64,000 bases of DNA from Theobroma cacao (lineage: Eukaryota > Streptophyta > Magnoliopsida > Malvales > Malvaceae). A model generated the notes under the pieces. That model worked only from the letters and a program-made list of their open reading frames with translations, searched no databases and was not told the origin of the DNA. Of this stretch, positions 22,460 to 34,677 are shown one piece after another (position 1 is the stretch's first letter; the number at the start of each line of letters is the position of its first letter). The position numbers were made by a program, and so were the translations under genes. The stretch covers positions 34,469,801 through 34,533,800 of the forward strand of contig NC_030858.1 of assembly GCF_000208745.1 (NCBI RefSeq), written 5' to 3'.

Positions 22460-23656
22460 CATTCAAAGCTTATCCTCTAAGGGTTGGGTTCAACTTAGAC
22501 CTCACCTAGAAATAGGAACAATTTTCGTTTACGTCTCAAATGTTAATCCGAATGAAAAAGTGTGGTGCGCCGAAGTTGACCAATGTTAGTGAGATTAGGA
22601 CGAGCCGACTGCATGCCTCTTTACCCCACTCACCTCTCTCATACTAATAATATTCCATTTTATAAGAAAAATCTATTCACTATCTATTTCCAACCATAGA
22701 TGCAGTTGAGGCTTTGAATGCAGGCTTTTGTCTTTCCATGTACAGTATTGCTGATACGCAAAAATTCCTACGCTGTACGCATTTAGAGGTATAATAGCTC
22801 TCAGCCTGTCCTGTCTCTACACTTTTGCAATATGATTGAAAACGCCAGTTCTGCTTCTGCACTTGCCTTGAACTCACCATTTGTCAGATAACAATAGTGA
22901 CAACAAACTGAAAAGATTGAAAAATGCAGACTGCATGTCTTTCAGTGAATGCCAAACTAGTGACTGGTTCGGAAGAAACGTCATTTCGATTTTCCTTCAA
23001 TTCCATCTGTACACAGACACTCTCTTCTCTCTTTTAGTCCATTATTTATCTACACCCCCCACCCCAAGAAAAAAAAAAATTACAATGGCAAAAAAAAAAA
23101 AAAAAAGTATACCACATCAGGTGCAAAATCATGTCAAAGTTTTAGAAAGAGACAACTAAATTCCTCCATTTAACTCAAGGTAATTGTCACCAGGCTAAAA
23201 ATAACCTATACCCAAATTTGGTACCAATACCATGAAATATTGAACATCAATTCTACAGGGAAACTATTGTACATTGACCAAAAGTCAAAATTCAGTGACC
23301 TTACACAACACTGAAGATCAAGAGCTCTTGGTCCAATGACTACATAAAGGGCGGAAAAACCTCAAATTCCAATCATGTGTAAGCCTGATGAACCTGGCAA
23401 TGTAATACAAAATGTGAGCCAACAGCAAAATTTTGGACTGATAAATTGTGCTAGCATGGAGTTAGTTGAAACAAATTAGCATATGTATATACATGGAAGA
23501 TGAACATTATAGAAATGAAAAAATTAACACGGATCAGTAATAAAAGGAATAACAGCAAAACAAACAAAAACCTTGCCTGAGACAGTCTCCTGTGGCCAAT
23601 ATTGTCAATGCAGGTCACAAACAATATCTAGAAAGACTCACCACAGACATGAACTC
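21150..23656. other. Intergenic between phosphotransfer and cyclophilin genes
   Basis: Upstream sequence of the phosphotransfer gene, with CT/GA-rich probable 5' UTR at 21150-21300, meets downstream sequence of the cyclophilin gene. It contains a 32-base T run (22426-22457), a 17-base A run (23090-23106) and a 50 bp direct repeat (22269-22321 and 23115-23168). No coding frame in between shows a family resemblance. Confidence 0.6.
22269..23168. repeat. 50 bp direct repeats enclosing 0.8 kb with inverted homopolymer ends
   Basis: GCAAAATaATGgCAAAG...AGAGACAACTAAATTCCTCC at 22269-22321 recurs with a few changes at 23115-23168. Inside, a T run followed by GCCATT (22426-22463) is mirrored by AATGGC followed by an A run (23084-23106). 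The layout suggests insertion or duplication, but I cannot name an element. Confidence 0.6.
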
Positions 23657-26600
23657 TTAGGATTTTGGGACAGTAACATTTAAGATTTTTACATCTTGAT
23701 ATGGCCTGTCAGCTTTGTCTGTCTTCACTTTCTCAATAGCCTGCCAACAGTGCATGAGAATCACGTATGTTGGTCAATCTATATTAAACATACCAAGACA
23801 CTGTGCATCCTAAGGTTCCAAAGCTCGACATATGGAGCCTATTAACCCTAAACCTATAATTTATATTTTTTTCATCTTTTCAAGAAAAGTAGAGTCAATA
23901 AAACATATAGAATCCTCCTCTCATGTGTGCCCATGTGTGCGCAAAGAAGAATGTAATAAACTACAACACATATAATACTCACTGCAGAGATGTAGGCTCA
24001 AATTTATACCTGCACAACATCCATTCCCTTAATGACTCTCCCAAATACCGTATGCTTATTGTCCAGCCACGGAGTAGCCACCGTAGTTATAAAGAACTGA
24101 GAACCATTTGTATTAGGGCCAGCATTAGCCATCGACACAGTGAAAGGCCTGTCATGTCGTAAGCTGCAGGGACAGAATGTTTCATCCAACAGTCAGTTGA
24201 GCTATAATGCACCTTAGAAATCAAATATATGACACAAACCATAGTATGCCATAAGACTAATGATCCTAATAACCTCAAGAGTAGCATCACAAGTAAACAG
24301 GCAGGTAGTCTATAAATTCAAAGATACTTGCATCCTTGTTTATCATAAAAATTCCAGCCTAATGCCAAATCATCTGTATCTACAATAACATCTGTAGAAA
24401 GCCAAAATGGTTACCTTTTGTGAAACTCATCCTCAAATTCCCTTCCCCAAATAGACTGTCCACCAGTGCCATCTCCCAATGGATCTCCTGTTTGTATCAT
24501 GAATCCTTTGATTACACGGTGAAAGATGAGATTATCATAATAGCCATTCCGACAGTGTGTTGTAAAGTTCTCCACAGTTTTTGGACATTCTTCTGGGTAG
24601 AGTCTCATGTGAACATCACCCATTGTGGTGTGCAGTACCTGGAAGAACAGAGCTAATCAAGAAAGAATGCAAGACATGCACATAAAGTAGATAAAATAAA
24701 CTAAAATATGTCAGAAATGAAAAAACTTAATCTAACCCTACCCTGGGAAAAAAAAAAAAAGAGGGAAGAAAAAAAGGAGGATGGTAAAACTAGCACTGAT
24801 TTTGGCAAAACTATTTTCAAACCTCATTTTATATTATTTTTCTGGGCCATTTTCAGGAAAATTAGAAAATGTTGACACCATCCAATAAAGATTTTCTACT
24901 AATTAACTGTTTCCTACATGCCAGTAACCTTTTAACTTCAAGGACACTAATGATTTGGTTAAGTCCATGGAGAGAAAAAGGAGAAGAAAAAGAGAAGGAG
25001 GGATATAAAGAAGTTCCTTTGGTCCCCTGTGATAACATTGTTCTTAAAAGAGTTTTCAAACTAAACCATTCTTAGGTAAACTTTAAAAATGTTTTTGAAT
25101 GTTATTCATTTTATTTATGCTCTCAAAGATTCAAACAACACTCTCTCATTTTTTATTAAATTTTGTTTTATTAAACTTTCTTATTGTTATCGTAATGAAT
25201 GGAACTACAGAGGTCATAAACATTTCTTGTCTGCCCTTCCCATGCACGTTACAGAAAGAAAACTCACCACATTGTCAGGAAGAGATGTTGTAACTGATTT
25301 TCCAATGTCAGATACAGCCAGAAGCTCATCAGCTGGGGGCTTTTCATTGAACACATCCCTTCCTTTTGTTGCATCTTCAGGTTCTTCTGGTTCTCGTCGA
25401 CTATATAAACCATTAAAAACCATCAAAGTTAATCAAATGTATTCAAAAGGTAAATCACAACTTTAACCAGAAAAAGTAAACAGGCACCTCAACTGTCATG
25501 GTGAAGTTTATTTTCAAAGAAACAACCAGTGCAAAGGCACACAAACCAAACATGTTACAATGTCTTCAATATAGATGTCAATACACTATCAAGCTCAATT
25601 TGTTATCCAAATTTACGTATTGCTATGAGCCTATGACATCAATAATCCAACATCAATTCAGACTTCAATAACATGAATATATCTATGCTGATTCAACCAT
25701 GTAGTGTTTAGAACTCAGCCTTTGCAGCATGATGCATTATAAGGAAAATTCTAAATTCAAACATGCCATTATCAGTCAGTAGAAGTCTTATAGCATATTC
25801 TTGTACCTGAATAAATAGATCCTATGTTTCTTGAAAGCACAACACAAGAGTGTTGGATCAGTTAATGGCTCTTTGCTCTCATTGACATTTGCTGCGGCAG
25901 CAGGAATTTTTCTTACTTTCTTGCTGCTTCGATCTCCTTGATATAATGCAATTCTCAAGAATCTGTCATTGCTCTCCACCTTCCCAAGTATTCGAGCAAC
26001 TTTGTTGGTGTGTAAATTTACCATCTATCAAAAATGATATACAAGGAAAAAAACAAGAATTATAAGAGAACGAAGAGAGTATAAAACATTTATACTTATT
26101 GCTGGTTACAAAAATGGCTCAGCTAGTTATTTTTTGTAGAATCTATTATCAATAAATTAACTTCTTACTTTTATCCCAAGAAGAGTAGCATATATGAGGA
26201 AATTAGAGCTTTCATCAAAAACTGCATTGGGTTGTGGTGCAGTTTCAGTTTTCTCCATTTCCTTTTCAACAGCCATTCTTCTACCGAAGTCGATAGCTTC
26301 CAGCCGATACATGGGAGAGTCACTTCTTTGAAGATCTTGGGCGACCTAATCAGAAGAGTTTTGAACATCATAAAAAATTCCAAAAGCATCTATATAAAAA
26401 AACAACCATTCAATAATTTTACCTCAAGCGATTCATCATAAACTCGCCTTAATTTACCAGTTCTGAACCAAAAGACTCGTATCCTACGATCAGGTGAGGT
26501 AATAGAAAATTGCTTACCATCTGGGCTCACCTGAACAGGAATAAAATACAGTATTCATAGCAATCTCCTTTAAAATGAGAATTTAAAATCAAAAATTGTA

Positions 26601-29405
26601 AATTTACAAAAGCATACAAAAAAAGAATTATAGCCATAAAATCCACAAAAAACCAACTTCAATCATGGGTATAGATTGTACCTCAATGGAAGAAATGGTG
26701 GTCTTGCATTTTGCAATTTCGAAGAGATTAGTATCACTTTTTAATCTAAAATTGACCCTGCATGCACCACATCTTAAAATCAAGAAATGGAAAACTGATG
26801 TGCATCTACAAATGATATGCTCAACATGTCTATACCATAATCAGACTACAGCATTGGTCTATTCTCTGTAGCAATGGAAAGAAAGTTTCTAGAGTAATCC
26901 AAACAATAAATAGAAGTTCATCTGTAAATGGTTGTTGAAAAATGTAACTCAACCCTGTAATAAAAGTACATTGCTAATGGTAATATGTGAACATCAGCAC
27001 ATACTCGTTTTCTGGGAACTGAAGTGTGGCAGGGCTCCAATACTCGATAATTCCCTTCTCATCGGCAGATATTACACTGTCGAATACAGAATTGTACCTC
27101 ATTACTTTTACTGGGCCCAGGTGTATCTGGAAATTATGAGTTCAAACAGGGAAAACAAAGCAGAAATTGTTAAACATACAAATAAATGTAAATATATAAT
27201 AAATATGAGTGCAAATGCATGGCTATATAGACATTTTCATGGATGATAAATTAAACAAAAGGTGGAAGAGTTTTAAAAATTCTAAATCGTGCAAGCTTTC
27301 AACATAGTTTCAGATACCTCTCTTGAGTTGATAGGTTCGTTTGAACCAGCTCGTGCATCATATATATGAACAAATGATGAATTTCTATCACTAATGGCAA
27401 GCTTAGCTTTGACATCCCCTTGCTTGTAGACCCATTCAACAGCACCAGGAACATAAGGTAGTCGAAGCATGACCATCATGTCATAGTTGACCACATCATA
27501 TACCTTCACAGAACGGTCATTGGAAATTGTACAGCAAAGCAAACCATCTGCACTAACCTGCATAGCTGAACAAGTCATGGTTGATGACCGCAACAAGCTA
27601 ACAGAAAATCGAATAAAGAATGATAAAGACTAAAGAAAGCTAAAGGATGTGCTGCTTCAAATGAAAAAACTTTTGAATGATAAAACAAATCAAGCAAACC
27701 ACAACCACAAAATGCACAAACATCCATAGAATTCAACCATTCACTTTGGAGAAATGTATCTTTCACATCAAAGCCACATATATAGGAATTATTGAGAGAG
27801 AGGTAAGTAAAAGCTAAACCATACTGATTAAAAGTCTTTAATTGTTGTATTTTTGAATTTTGAGGCAACATTTGCTTTCATATTATAATAACAAAACACT
27901 TAAAAATCTTACAGCTGAAGTTGTTGGTAAATTCATGACTCTTGAAGAAATGAACGATTAAAACAATAATTAAGTCAGTATAGTCCTCTAAATTGAGTAT
28001 GTTGAAAATCTCTTTAAACAACAATCATGGGACCAACATAAAGATCAACAAACCCATAGAAAGCAAAAGTCATAGTATTACAGAAGATAATAAATAGACC
28101 ATGCATAGACTAGGTGGACTTGCAACCTAAGGTAACCATGGGCACATTATCCACAAAATAAGGATTCACTATTTAATAAGAAAGCTGTGACAAATGAAAT
28201 TGGACAGAGAAATTAGAAATTACTTAACACAATTCATAGCGGCTGCCATAACAGATCAAATTAACACCAATGTTTACTTCAACTTTTCATAGTAGTCCTA
28301 TATAATAATAAAGGCTAAACAATGATGCAGGCCTATCAGCAGTACGCAATTATTAATGTACATGTAAAATACCTATATTAAGCTACATGCAATAATACTA
28401 TCAACTAAAGCGTGGATCAATTGAAGAAAAAAAGAAACAAAGAAACAAAGAAAGTTTAAACAAAACATTCATACAGTCCAACAAGGAGAAAAGCTCACCG
28501 CTAAACCTTCAATGGGACCCAGGTGGGATCTAAAATGCTTTGCAAACTCGATCCCAATAGCCTTTTTCTTCCAAAATTTCAAATGCCCTGGTTTAAAATA
28601 ATAAATAAATAATTTGAAGGACAATCACCAAGTAGTCAGCAAAGGTATAAGCTAAATTCTTTATGTCAGCAATCAATGAGGAATTCATATTAGTACTAGT
28701 ACCCAAAAACCCTACATGGAGAAAGCCTCAAATTTTACTAATAAAATTAAACCAAAAAAACTTATATTACAAAAGAGGAAACATTTTTACTCGAAGTAAA
28801 CATGAGAAATGGGTCTTTTAGACATTGTTTATCGATGTTGACATCATATAACTCACCATCAACACTTCCAGTAATGAAAAAATCTGCAGATGATACAGCG
28901 ACATGTGTAACCACGTCACGATGCATATAACTTTTCTCGTACCTGCAAAGCACAATAAAGACATAAGTCAAGAATTCTTACCTCTGTTCACAACTTCAAT
29001 CTATTAACTTGCCTTATAGTGGTAAGAAATCAAGTCTTGCTATTTGCTTCTTCTTCTTTTTTTTTAACTTCAGGAAACAAAAAGCACAAAGCTAGAATTC
29101 TAAAACCCTAAACCCCACAGAAATGAAAATAATACGGAATTTATAAAACACTCATTAATCCATGATAAAACTTCAAAATTCCACCAAATAAATAGATAAT
29201 TGCTTAAAAAAAAATAGAGAGTTACTGAAGACGCGGAGAATGGAGATAGTTACATGTTAGCTGAAGGAAGGGAATCGAGATATGCTTGTTCAAACAGGAG
29301 CGGACGCTTGGGTCGAGCACGAGGGGCGGGTCCGGGTCCTATTACCGGCTCCTCGTCCTCCCCGGCTGTACTCAAATTCGCGTTGCCGTTTTGTGGTTCT
29401 TCCAT
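23657..29405 (-). CDS. CYP71: WD40-repeat cyclophilin (peptidyl-prolyl cis-trans isomerase, CYP71 type)
   Basis: Nuclear WD40-cyclophilin; the Arabidopsis member binds histone H3 and acts in chromatin-based silencing of developmental genes. Thirteen exons, all in phase, give 620 residues, about the family length: 29405-29254, 28942-28857, 28587-28499, 27557-27318, 27126-27005, 26757-26682, 26530-26423, 26345-26169, 26024-25807, 25400-25268, 24638-24415, 24163-24010 and 23740-23657. The N-terminus has [20 protein letters not shown], then WD-type blades such as [22 protein letters not shown] and [22 protein letters not shown] to about residue 330. The cyclophilin domain fills residues 468-620 with its catalytic set intact: [14 protein letters not shown] (R508, F513), NGSQFFIT (Q564, F566), Trp574 in the cyclosporin-contact position and His579. 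The start ATG 29405 is the first in frame after a CT-rich leader. It ends ILNVTVPKS. Confidence 0.95.
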
Positions 29406-31101
29406 CTGCGTTTTTTCCTCTTTCACCCTTTTCCTCTTTTTCTCTTCTGAGATACGTAGAGAGAGAGAGAGAAGAAGATGAAGAAGAGAGAATTTAGCTC
29501 AATGGGCTCAACTGATGGGTCCAAACCAGGATCCGCTAAGCCAAATCTTAGCTCAATGGGTTTAACATTAGCCCATATGTTTCTCTACTTGAAAGAAACT
29601 AGCCCAATGGCAATTTGAAATGCTAAAAGCATTTAATTTTGTGTGGTGGGTATTGATTTGACTTAGCGTGGTAGAAAATTCCAGGGAGACAAGAATTAGA
29701 AAAGCATTGTTGACGATGGAAGCCTAGATAAGACTGCTTTGCAGAAGAAAAGAATAACAAAACCCATCCGAAGGAACGACCAATCAAAGGCTAAAAGTGA
29801 AATGAGGTACGGGGGGGAAACAAATCTGCATGAGATGTCAGTGTCACTTCCATCTCTCATTTTTCTTCTTGAGGTGATTGTTTTCTAATTTGAAGTGAAT
29901 GGAGTTTTGTTGCATGACCCATTACGAAAAAAACAATTCAGACATGCTGAAGAGGAAAAAAGAGAGAGAGTTAGGCATGCGTGCTTCCTTCTCATGCTAT
30001 AGAACCATTACTCACATCTTAAATTTTTATAATTAGAAAGAGCCCTCATCATTAGATAATTTTTCATGCTTAAAATGTGGGTATTTGGAAATGAACAATG
30101 CTAAACCGAAGGTAGACGTTGAAACTAAATTCTGCTATGACGGAAGAAAAAGACAAAAGCAAACTACTCATTAAAAACATCTGACAAGGAAATAGTTCCA
30201 ACTTTCAGACTAAGTTGTAAAGATAAAGTAGTATTACTATTAACTGCTTAGATACCCCAGTATGGCTCGATTGCACAATGTGCCAATAAAAAGAGTAACA
30301 CGAGAAAGATAAATTAAACCTTTTGATGGCATCATGTAATGGAAAGTACGCGGGGATCATGTGAGAGAGCCCTATCTAAGGGGAAAACTGAATTTTCCCT
30401 CATGCCAAAGACCCACATTTTCCCTACGCTGTAAACAAGATCACATGGTGGGGGCAATGCTCTTTCACAACCAAACACACACAAACAAAGCAACAATTCC
30501 CCTCCCTCATGGTTATGCCCATTCTCCGGTCCCCCACCCCTGATCGGTGGACAGCCTATCAAGCGGCGCCACCGGCTTTCCCCTCCCCAAGTCAATATGG
30601 GTATTTGTTTTCATTTGCATTGTCGGGATCCAATGCTGCGGCATTGACCTCAACACATAGATGACCTAAAAACGGATTGATAAGATTATCTCATTTTTAT
30701 GTATCCATCACTAAGCTGCCATGAAATATGAAATATGGGACAATGCTGCGAGTGAAAATCGGATACAAAACGCAATTTAACAATACAAAGAGTTTTGATG
30801 AATATGTTAGGGGTAGTTGTCATGGCAACAAATCTTACAAACCTGAATCATTTGTCCCCCTAGCCAATGATATCCTGCCACGTTAGTAGAGATGAAGCTT
30901 TCAGTCTTTTTTATCTCATCTCATATATAATATATAAGTGAATTTACATATGCCTGCGCTAAAGATGGCCCCAATTGGCGGCATGAGCAGTTGGCAACGT
31001 GCTTTGCCAAAAGAGGATGATTCCAAAAGTCATTATCACCGGTTATATGAATGCTATAGGGATTCTTCAATTTTTCTTATTTACTAATTTCTTTACTTCA
31101 C
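29406..31101. other. Intergenic between cyclophilin and PINOID-type kinase
   Basis: The cyclophilin promoter side begins with a TTTC-rich leader and a GA-repeat (29458-29473). The rest is AT-rich with a short GC-richer segment near 30480-30600. I found no gene or named repeat. Confidence 0.6.
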
Positions 31102-34100
31102 CTAATAATAGTCCACTGGGGTCTCTGGACAGCTTTCGTCTGATACAACTTCTCTACTAAATGGTGGTGGTACATATGGTGGGTGAGTGCATCTTAGCAA
31201 TGCCCAGTTCACCCCTTGGAAAAATGGGTGGTGCTTGATGGCTGATGCACCCATCGTGGACCCTAACCGCCTTGCAGGATCCTTGACCAGTAGCTGGGAA
31301 ATTAGATCCTTAGCCGCCGCAGGCACTATGGGTTCCTTAGGGAACTCAAGGGCTCGAGCCACAATGTTAGCTAAGGTTAACTCATGGTCCACACCCTTAA
31401 ATGGTGTTACCCCATAAAACAGTTCATACATAAAGATCCCCAGTGTCCACCAATCCACAGGGCTGCCATGGCCCTCACCGGACACAATTTCCGGTGCCAA
31501 GTACTCGTGGGTCCCGACGAAAGACATGGACCGGACATCAATGGGCTCGGCCACAAACTCAGGTCCACCGCGGTGGCCAGTCTTCTTTTTGCGTTTGCGT
31601 TTTGGGTGGAAACATGACACAGCAGGTACTATACAATTTGGGATAATGCATGAAGAGGATGTGAAAGGAGGATGGTCAATAGGATAGTCGCTTTGCGGAG
31701 CTGGAACTGGTGGTTTCTGGCCAGAAATAATCTGGGGTGTTGGTGTGGAATCATCGCATTTTAACGAGAGGTCAAAATCCGTCAGCATAATATGACCGTC
31801 TGATCGAACAAGCACGTTTTCAGGCTTTAGATCACGGTAAACAATCCCCAACATATGAAGGTACTCTAGAGCTACCAACACCTCTGATGCGTAGAACCTG
31901 CAGACACCAAGAAATATAATCTTGTATTAAATATCAGAACCAACCAACAAAAGCAACCAACAACCTATAATTTATTCAGTCTCATCATTGTTTCATTAGA
32001 CTAATCAAGATCAACAACTTCATAATACTACAATCTTGAGCCAGGGTCCACGGATACCTGGAGATTAAGAGACAGATATACCCTTTTTCTTTTCCTTTAC
32101 CGATAACAATTGTAGACAAGAAAATATTTGAGATGCTCAGAGTGTCATGTACTTTTTGATCACATTAGCCAAGGGGCATGAGGACCTTCTACGATTATTA
32201 TTTATCCACTGCGAGTTTAAACTTGATTTACACACTAAACTTAGACAAGAAATTATCTTGCTTCTACCTCTACTACATTATGCATACTACGAGGGACCTA
32301 CGTGTCTCTTTTTCAAGCTCCCCTCAGAATCTTTTCATGCAACACATGAATGTTATGAGCCAAGAATCTTTCAAATCAAGAGTGGAGAAGCATATAAAGC
32401 AATCAAAAGTTCCTCTAACTTGTGTCCTTATCTTGCAGCATATTCACATTGCTCTCTTCCTAGATGTTCCCTAGTATTTGCGTGTGTCTTAGAATGGCAT
32501 AATGCTCACAAAAGTATAGAACATATCTGAATCTGATTCGTTTTCAGTGGAATACTAATAAAAGATATAGTGGGAGTGAGTATCAAATAACAATTGAATT
32601 TATTTATGAATCTACTAGAAATAGAACTAGGAATATATGGTAAATAAGATTACAGTATAAATATAAAGAATATTTCCTTATCAATCATATGTATTATTGT
32701 ATAATGCATACCCAAACATTTGCTATCAATTATGCATGTAACTACTCATTATCAAAGCGAAAAGATTTGCAAGAAGATTTGTTGTCCTCTCTTTAACCTT
32801 ATTTTGCTGAATATAAATCCTTTGAAAGTCCAGTTAAAAATTGGTTGGTTATATAAGCATCTTATCATCGTCGTCATTATTAGTATTGAATGGTTAGGTG
32901 GCACGGACAGGAGACTAACAAGAGAGGGTCAGGAGGGCCAGAGAGCTATATGAAAAAAACAGGGTCTACCGTCATCAAAGCTTAAACTTATAAAAACAAA
33001 TCCCAGAAATCCAGCAAAAGAAAAGGGAATTCAGATTACTTGATTCAGATTTCCTGGGATCAAACAAAAGGAAAAGAAAAATTCTTGTTTGATCACAACT
33101 AAGAGACATGCATCATGCATGTATGGCCTCACTAGTCACTAGTTACTCCCACTAAGATAGCCGCCGAAAGAGAAACTGCTGGGTACTTTTTTATCATGAA
33201 ATGCATATTAAGGATAATACTACTATAAGATGCACAACTTGCTCTAGTGGTAATCCTATTCTCATTAATTTCTCATTTTCTGGACTACCAAATAGTGCTA
33301 ATTACAGTCCAGCCCCATATCATTCGTGTAACAATTTCCTTAACATAACTACTGCAATATATCTTCTTTTCCCGAAATTTTAACCAAAATAAATTCGGGC
33401 GCTTTATTTATAAATTTTAGAAACGTGCACCCTAATTTCTTAATAAGTACTACACATGCAAACCTTGGTAACATTTGTATTAATTAATACATTCTTAAAG
33501 GAGTACCAAAGTTAAGCCCCAAAAAATAATCGAACTAGCACATAGTACAAGAGTAATAATTAATCAAGCAAGAAGCTAAATCATCGGCTCATCATATGAC
33601 CCTGCCGTGCGATTGAGCTGGCTCTCTCGAAGACAAATCTAATCTAAAATAAGTACTTAACTCCTTCCAAAATTCACCATTTCGCATTTGGACACGAGAA
33701 AGGAAGCATGTGCATTAATTGGCCCTCGTACCCAAAAACTAAACGGTGGCATTGATGCGATATTGTAGGCACTAAAGTCAATATCTGTACTTAAAATACG
33801 CGTCCCCAAATTATTGGCTTACAGGCAAAAATAGTCAAATCTAAAACACGTTTTGACCAAAATAGCCAACCCGGATCTACCGTCAATCATAACGAGAATA
33901 ACGAAATGATCTGATCCGAATTACAGCGAGAAACAATCAACGGGACCCCACCCCCCCTGACACTCCACCAGGTTGTGAGCCCATTTCCACCCGATCAATC
34001 ACTCTCAAAAATCCATAAACGAAAATTTAAAAAAATATATGGTTTTTTAAAAAATAAAAAAGACGTTAACGGTTAACGGAGAAGTTGTACCTGACGGCGG

Positions 34101-34336
34101 ATTCAGGGAAACGTTTTAGAGGTTGACGTTGACGGAGGACGTGCAGATCGCCACCTGGACAAAACTCCGTCAATAAACAGAGCCATTTAGGAGAATCAAT
34201 AGCGGCGTAAAGCGAGGGTAAAAAAGGATGGTCAAGTAATTCGAGTATTTCCCTCTCAGTCCTGGCTCTCCCTTCTTTACTCCTGGACGCTAGCTCTTTC
34301 TTGTCCATCACTTTCGCCGCAAAAACGACTTCGCTT

Positions 34337-34369
<33 letters not shown>

Positions 34370-34677
34370 CCGTTGTTTTTGTTTGTGTTGGTGGCATTGG
34401 TGTCTGGAGGTGGAGGTGGCGATTTGAGTTCGGCTAAGTAGACGGAACCGATGTCGCCGGAGCCGAGGCGGAGGGCAAAGCGTAGGTCGGCGAGGGAGAG
34501 AGAGCCGGAGCGGAGGGGTTTGGAAGAAAAGGACCCGTGAGCTGAGGGAGCGAGAGAGGAAGAGCCGGAGTTTGAGGCGGAGCCAGAGCTGGTGCTGCGG
34601 TTTATAGTTGTGGTGGAAGTGGAGGTGAAGCTTAGGCTTTGGAGATCGTCGGCCAAGTCGTCTAGCCACGGCTCCAT
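31102..34677 (-). CDS. AGCVIII Ser/Thr protein kinase, PINOID/WAG (AGC3) group
   Basis: Plant AGC kinases of this group phosphorylate PIN auxin exporters and set the direction of auxin flow. Exons 34677-34091 and 31897-31102, joined in phase across a 2.2 kb intron, give 460 residues. The N-terminus [20 protein letters not shown] is Ser/Thr-rich. The glycine loop is [14 protein letters not shown] (about 71-84) and the catalytic Lys is K122; between them is an Asn-rich insert (about 95-113) encoded by GTT/AAC repeats. The catalytic loop is YRDLKPEN (D218), and the Mg motif is DFD (236-238), the mark of plant AGCVIII kinases. About 95 residues, with a basic patch KRKRKKK, separate DFD from the APE motif (GTHEYLAPE, ~332). 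It ends PVDYY rather than in a hydrophobic FxxF motif. PID2 is a candidate name, but PID and WAG cannot be excluded by eye. Confidence 0.92.
31898..34090 (-). other. Large intron of the PINOID-type kinase
   Basis: A 2.2 kb phase-2 intron. Its position, just before [14 protein letters not shown], is identical to that of the single coding intron in the kinase at 41137. The open frames in it (near 32.15-32.53 and 32.72-32.95 kb) resemble no protein family, and I see no transposon. Confidence 0.8.
34335..34390. repeat. Coding GTT/AAC trinucleotide repeat
   Basis: Repeated GTT on the + strand (AAC on the coding strand), with interruptions by TTT, GAT and CCG, encodes the Asn-rich insert between glycine loop and catalytic Lys of the PINOID-type kinase. 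It is likely to vary in length between individuals. Confidence 0.85.

Noticed and set aside
32147..32530. 127-codon open frame in the PINOID-type kinase intron
   Set aside because: No similarity to any family; the intron borders are defined by conserved kinase sequence.
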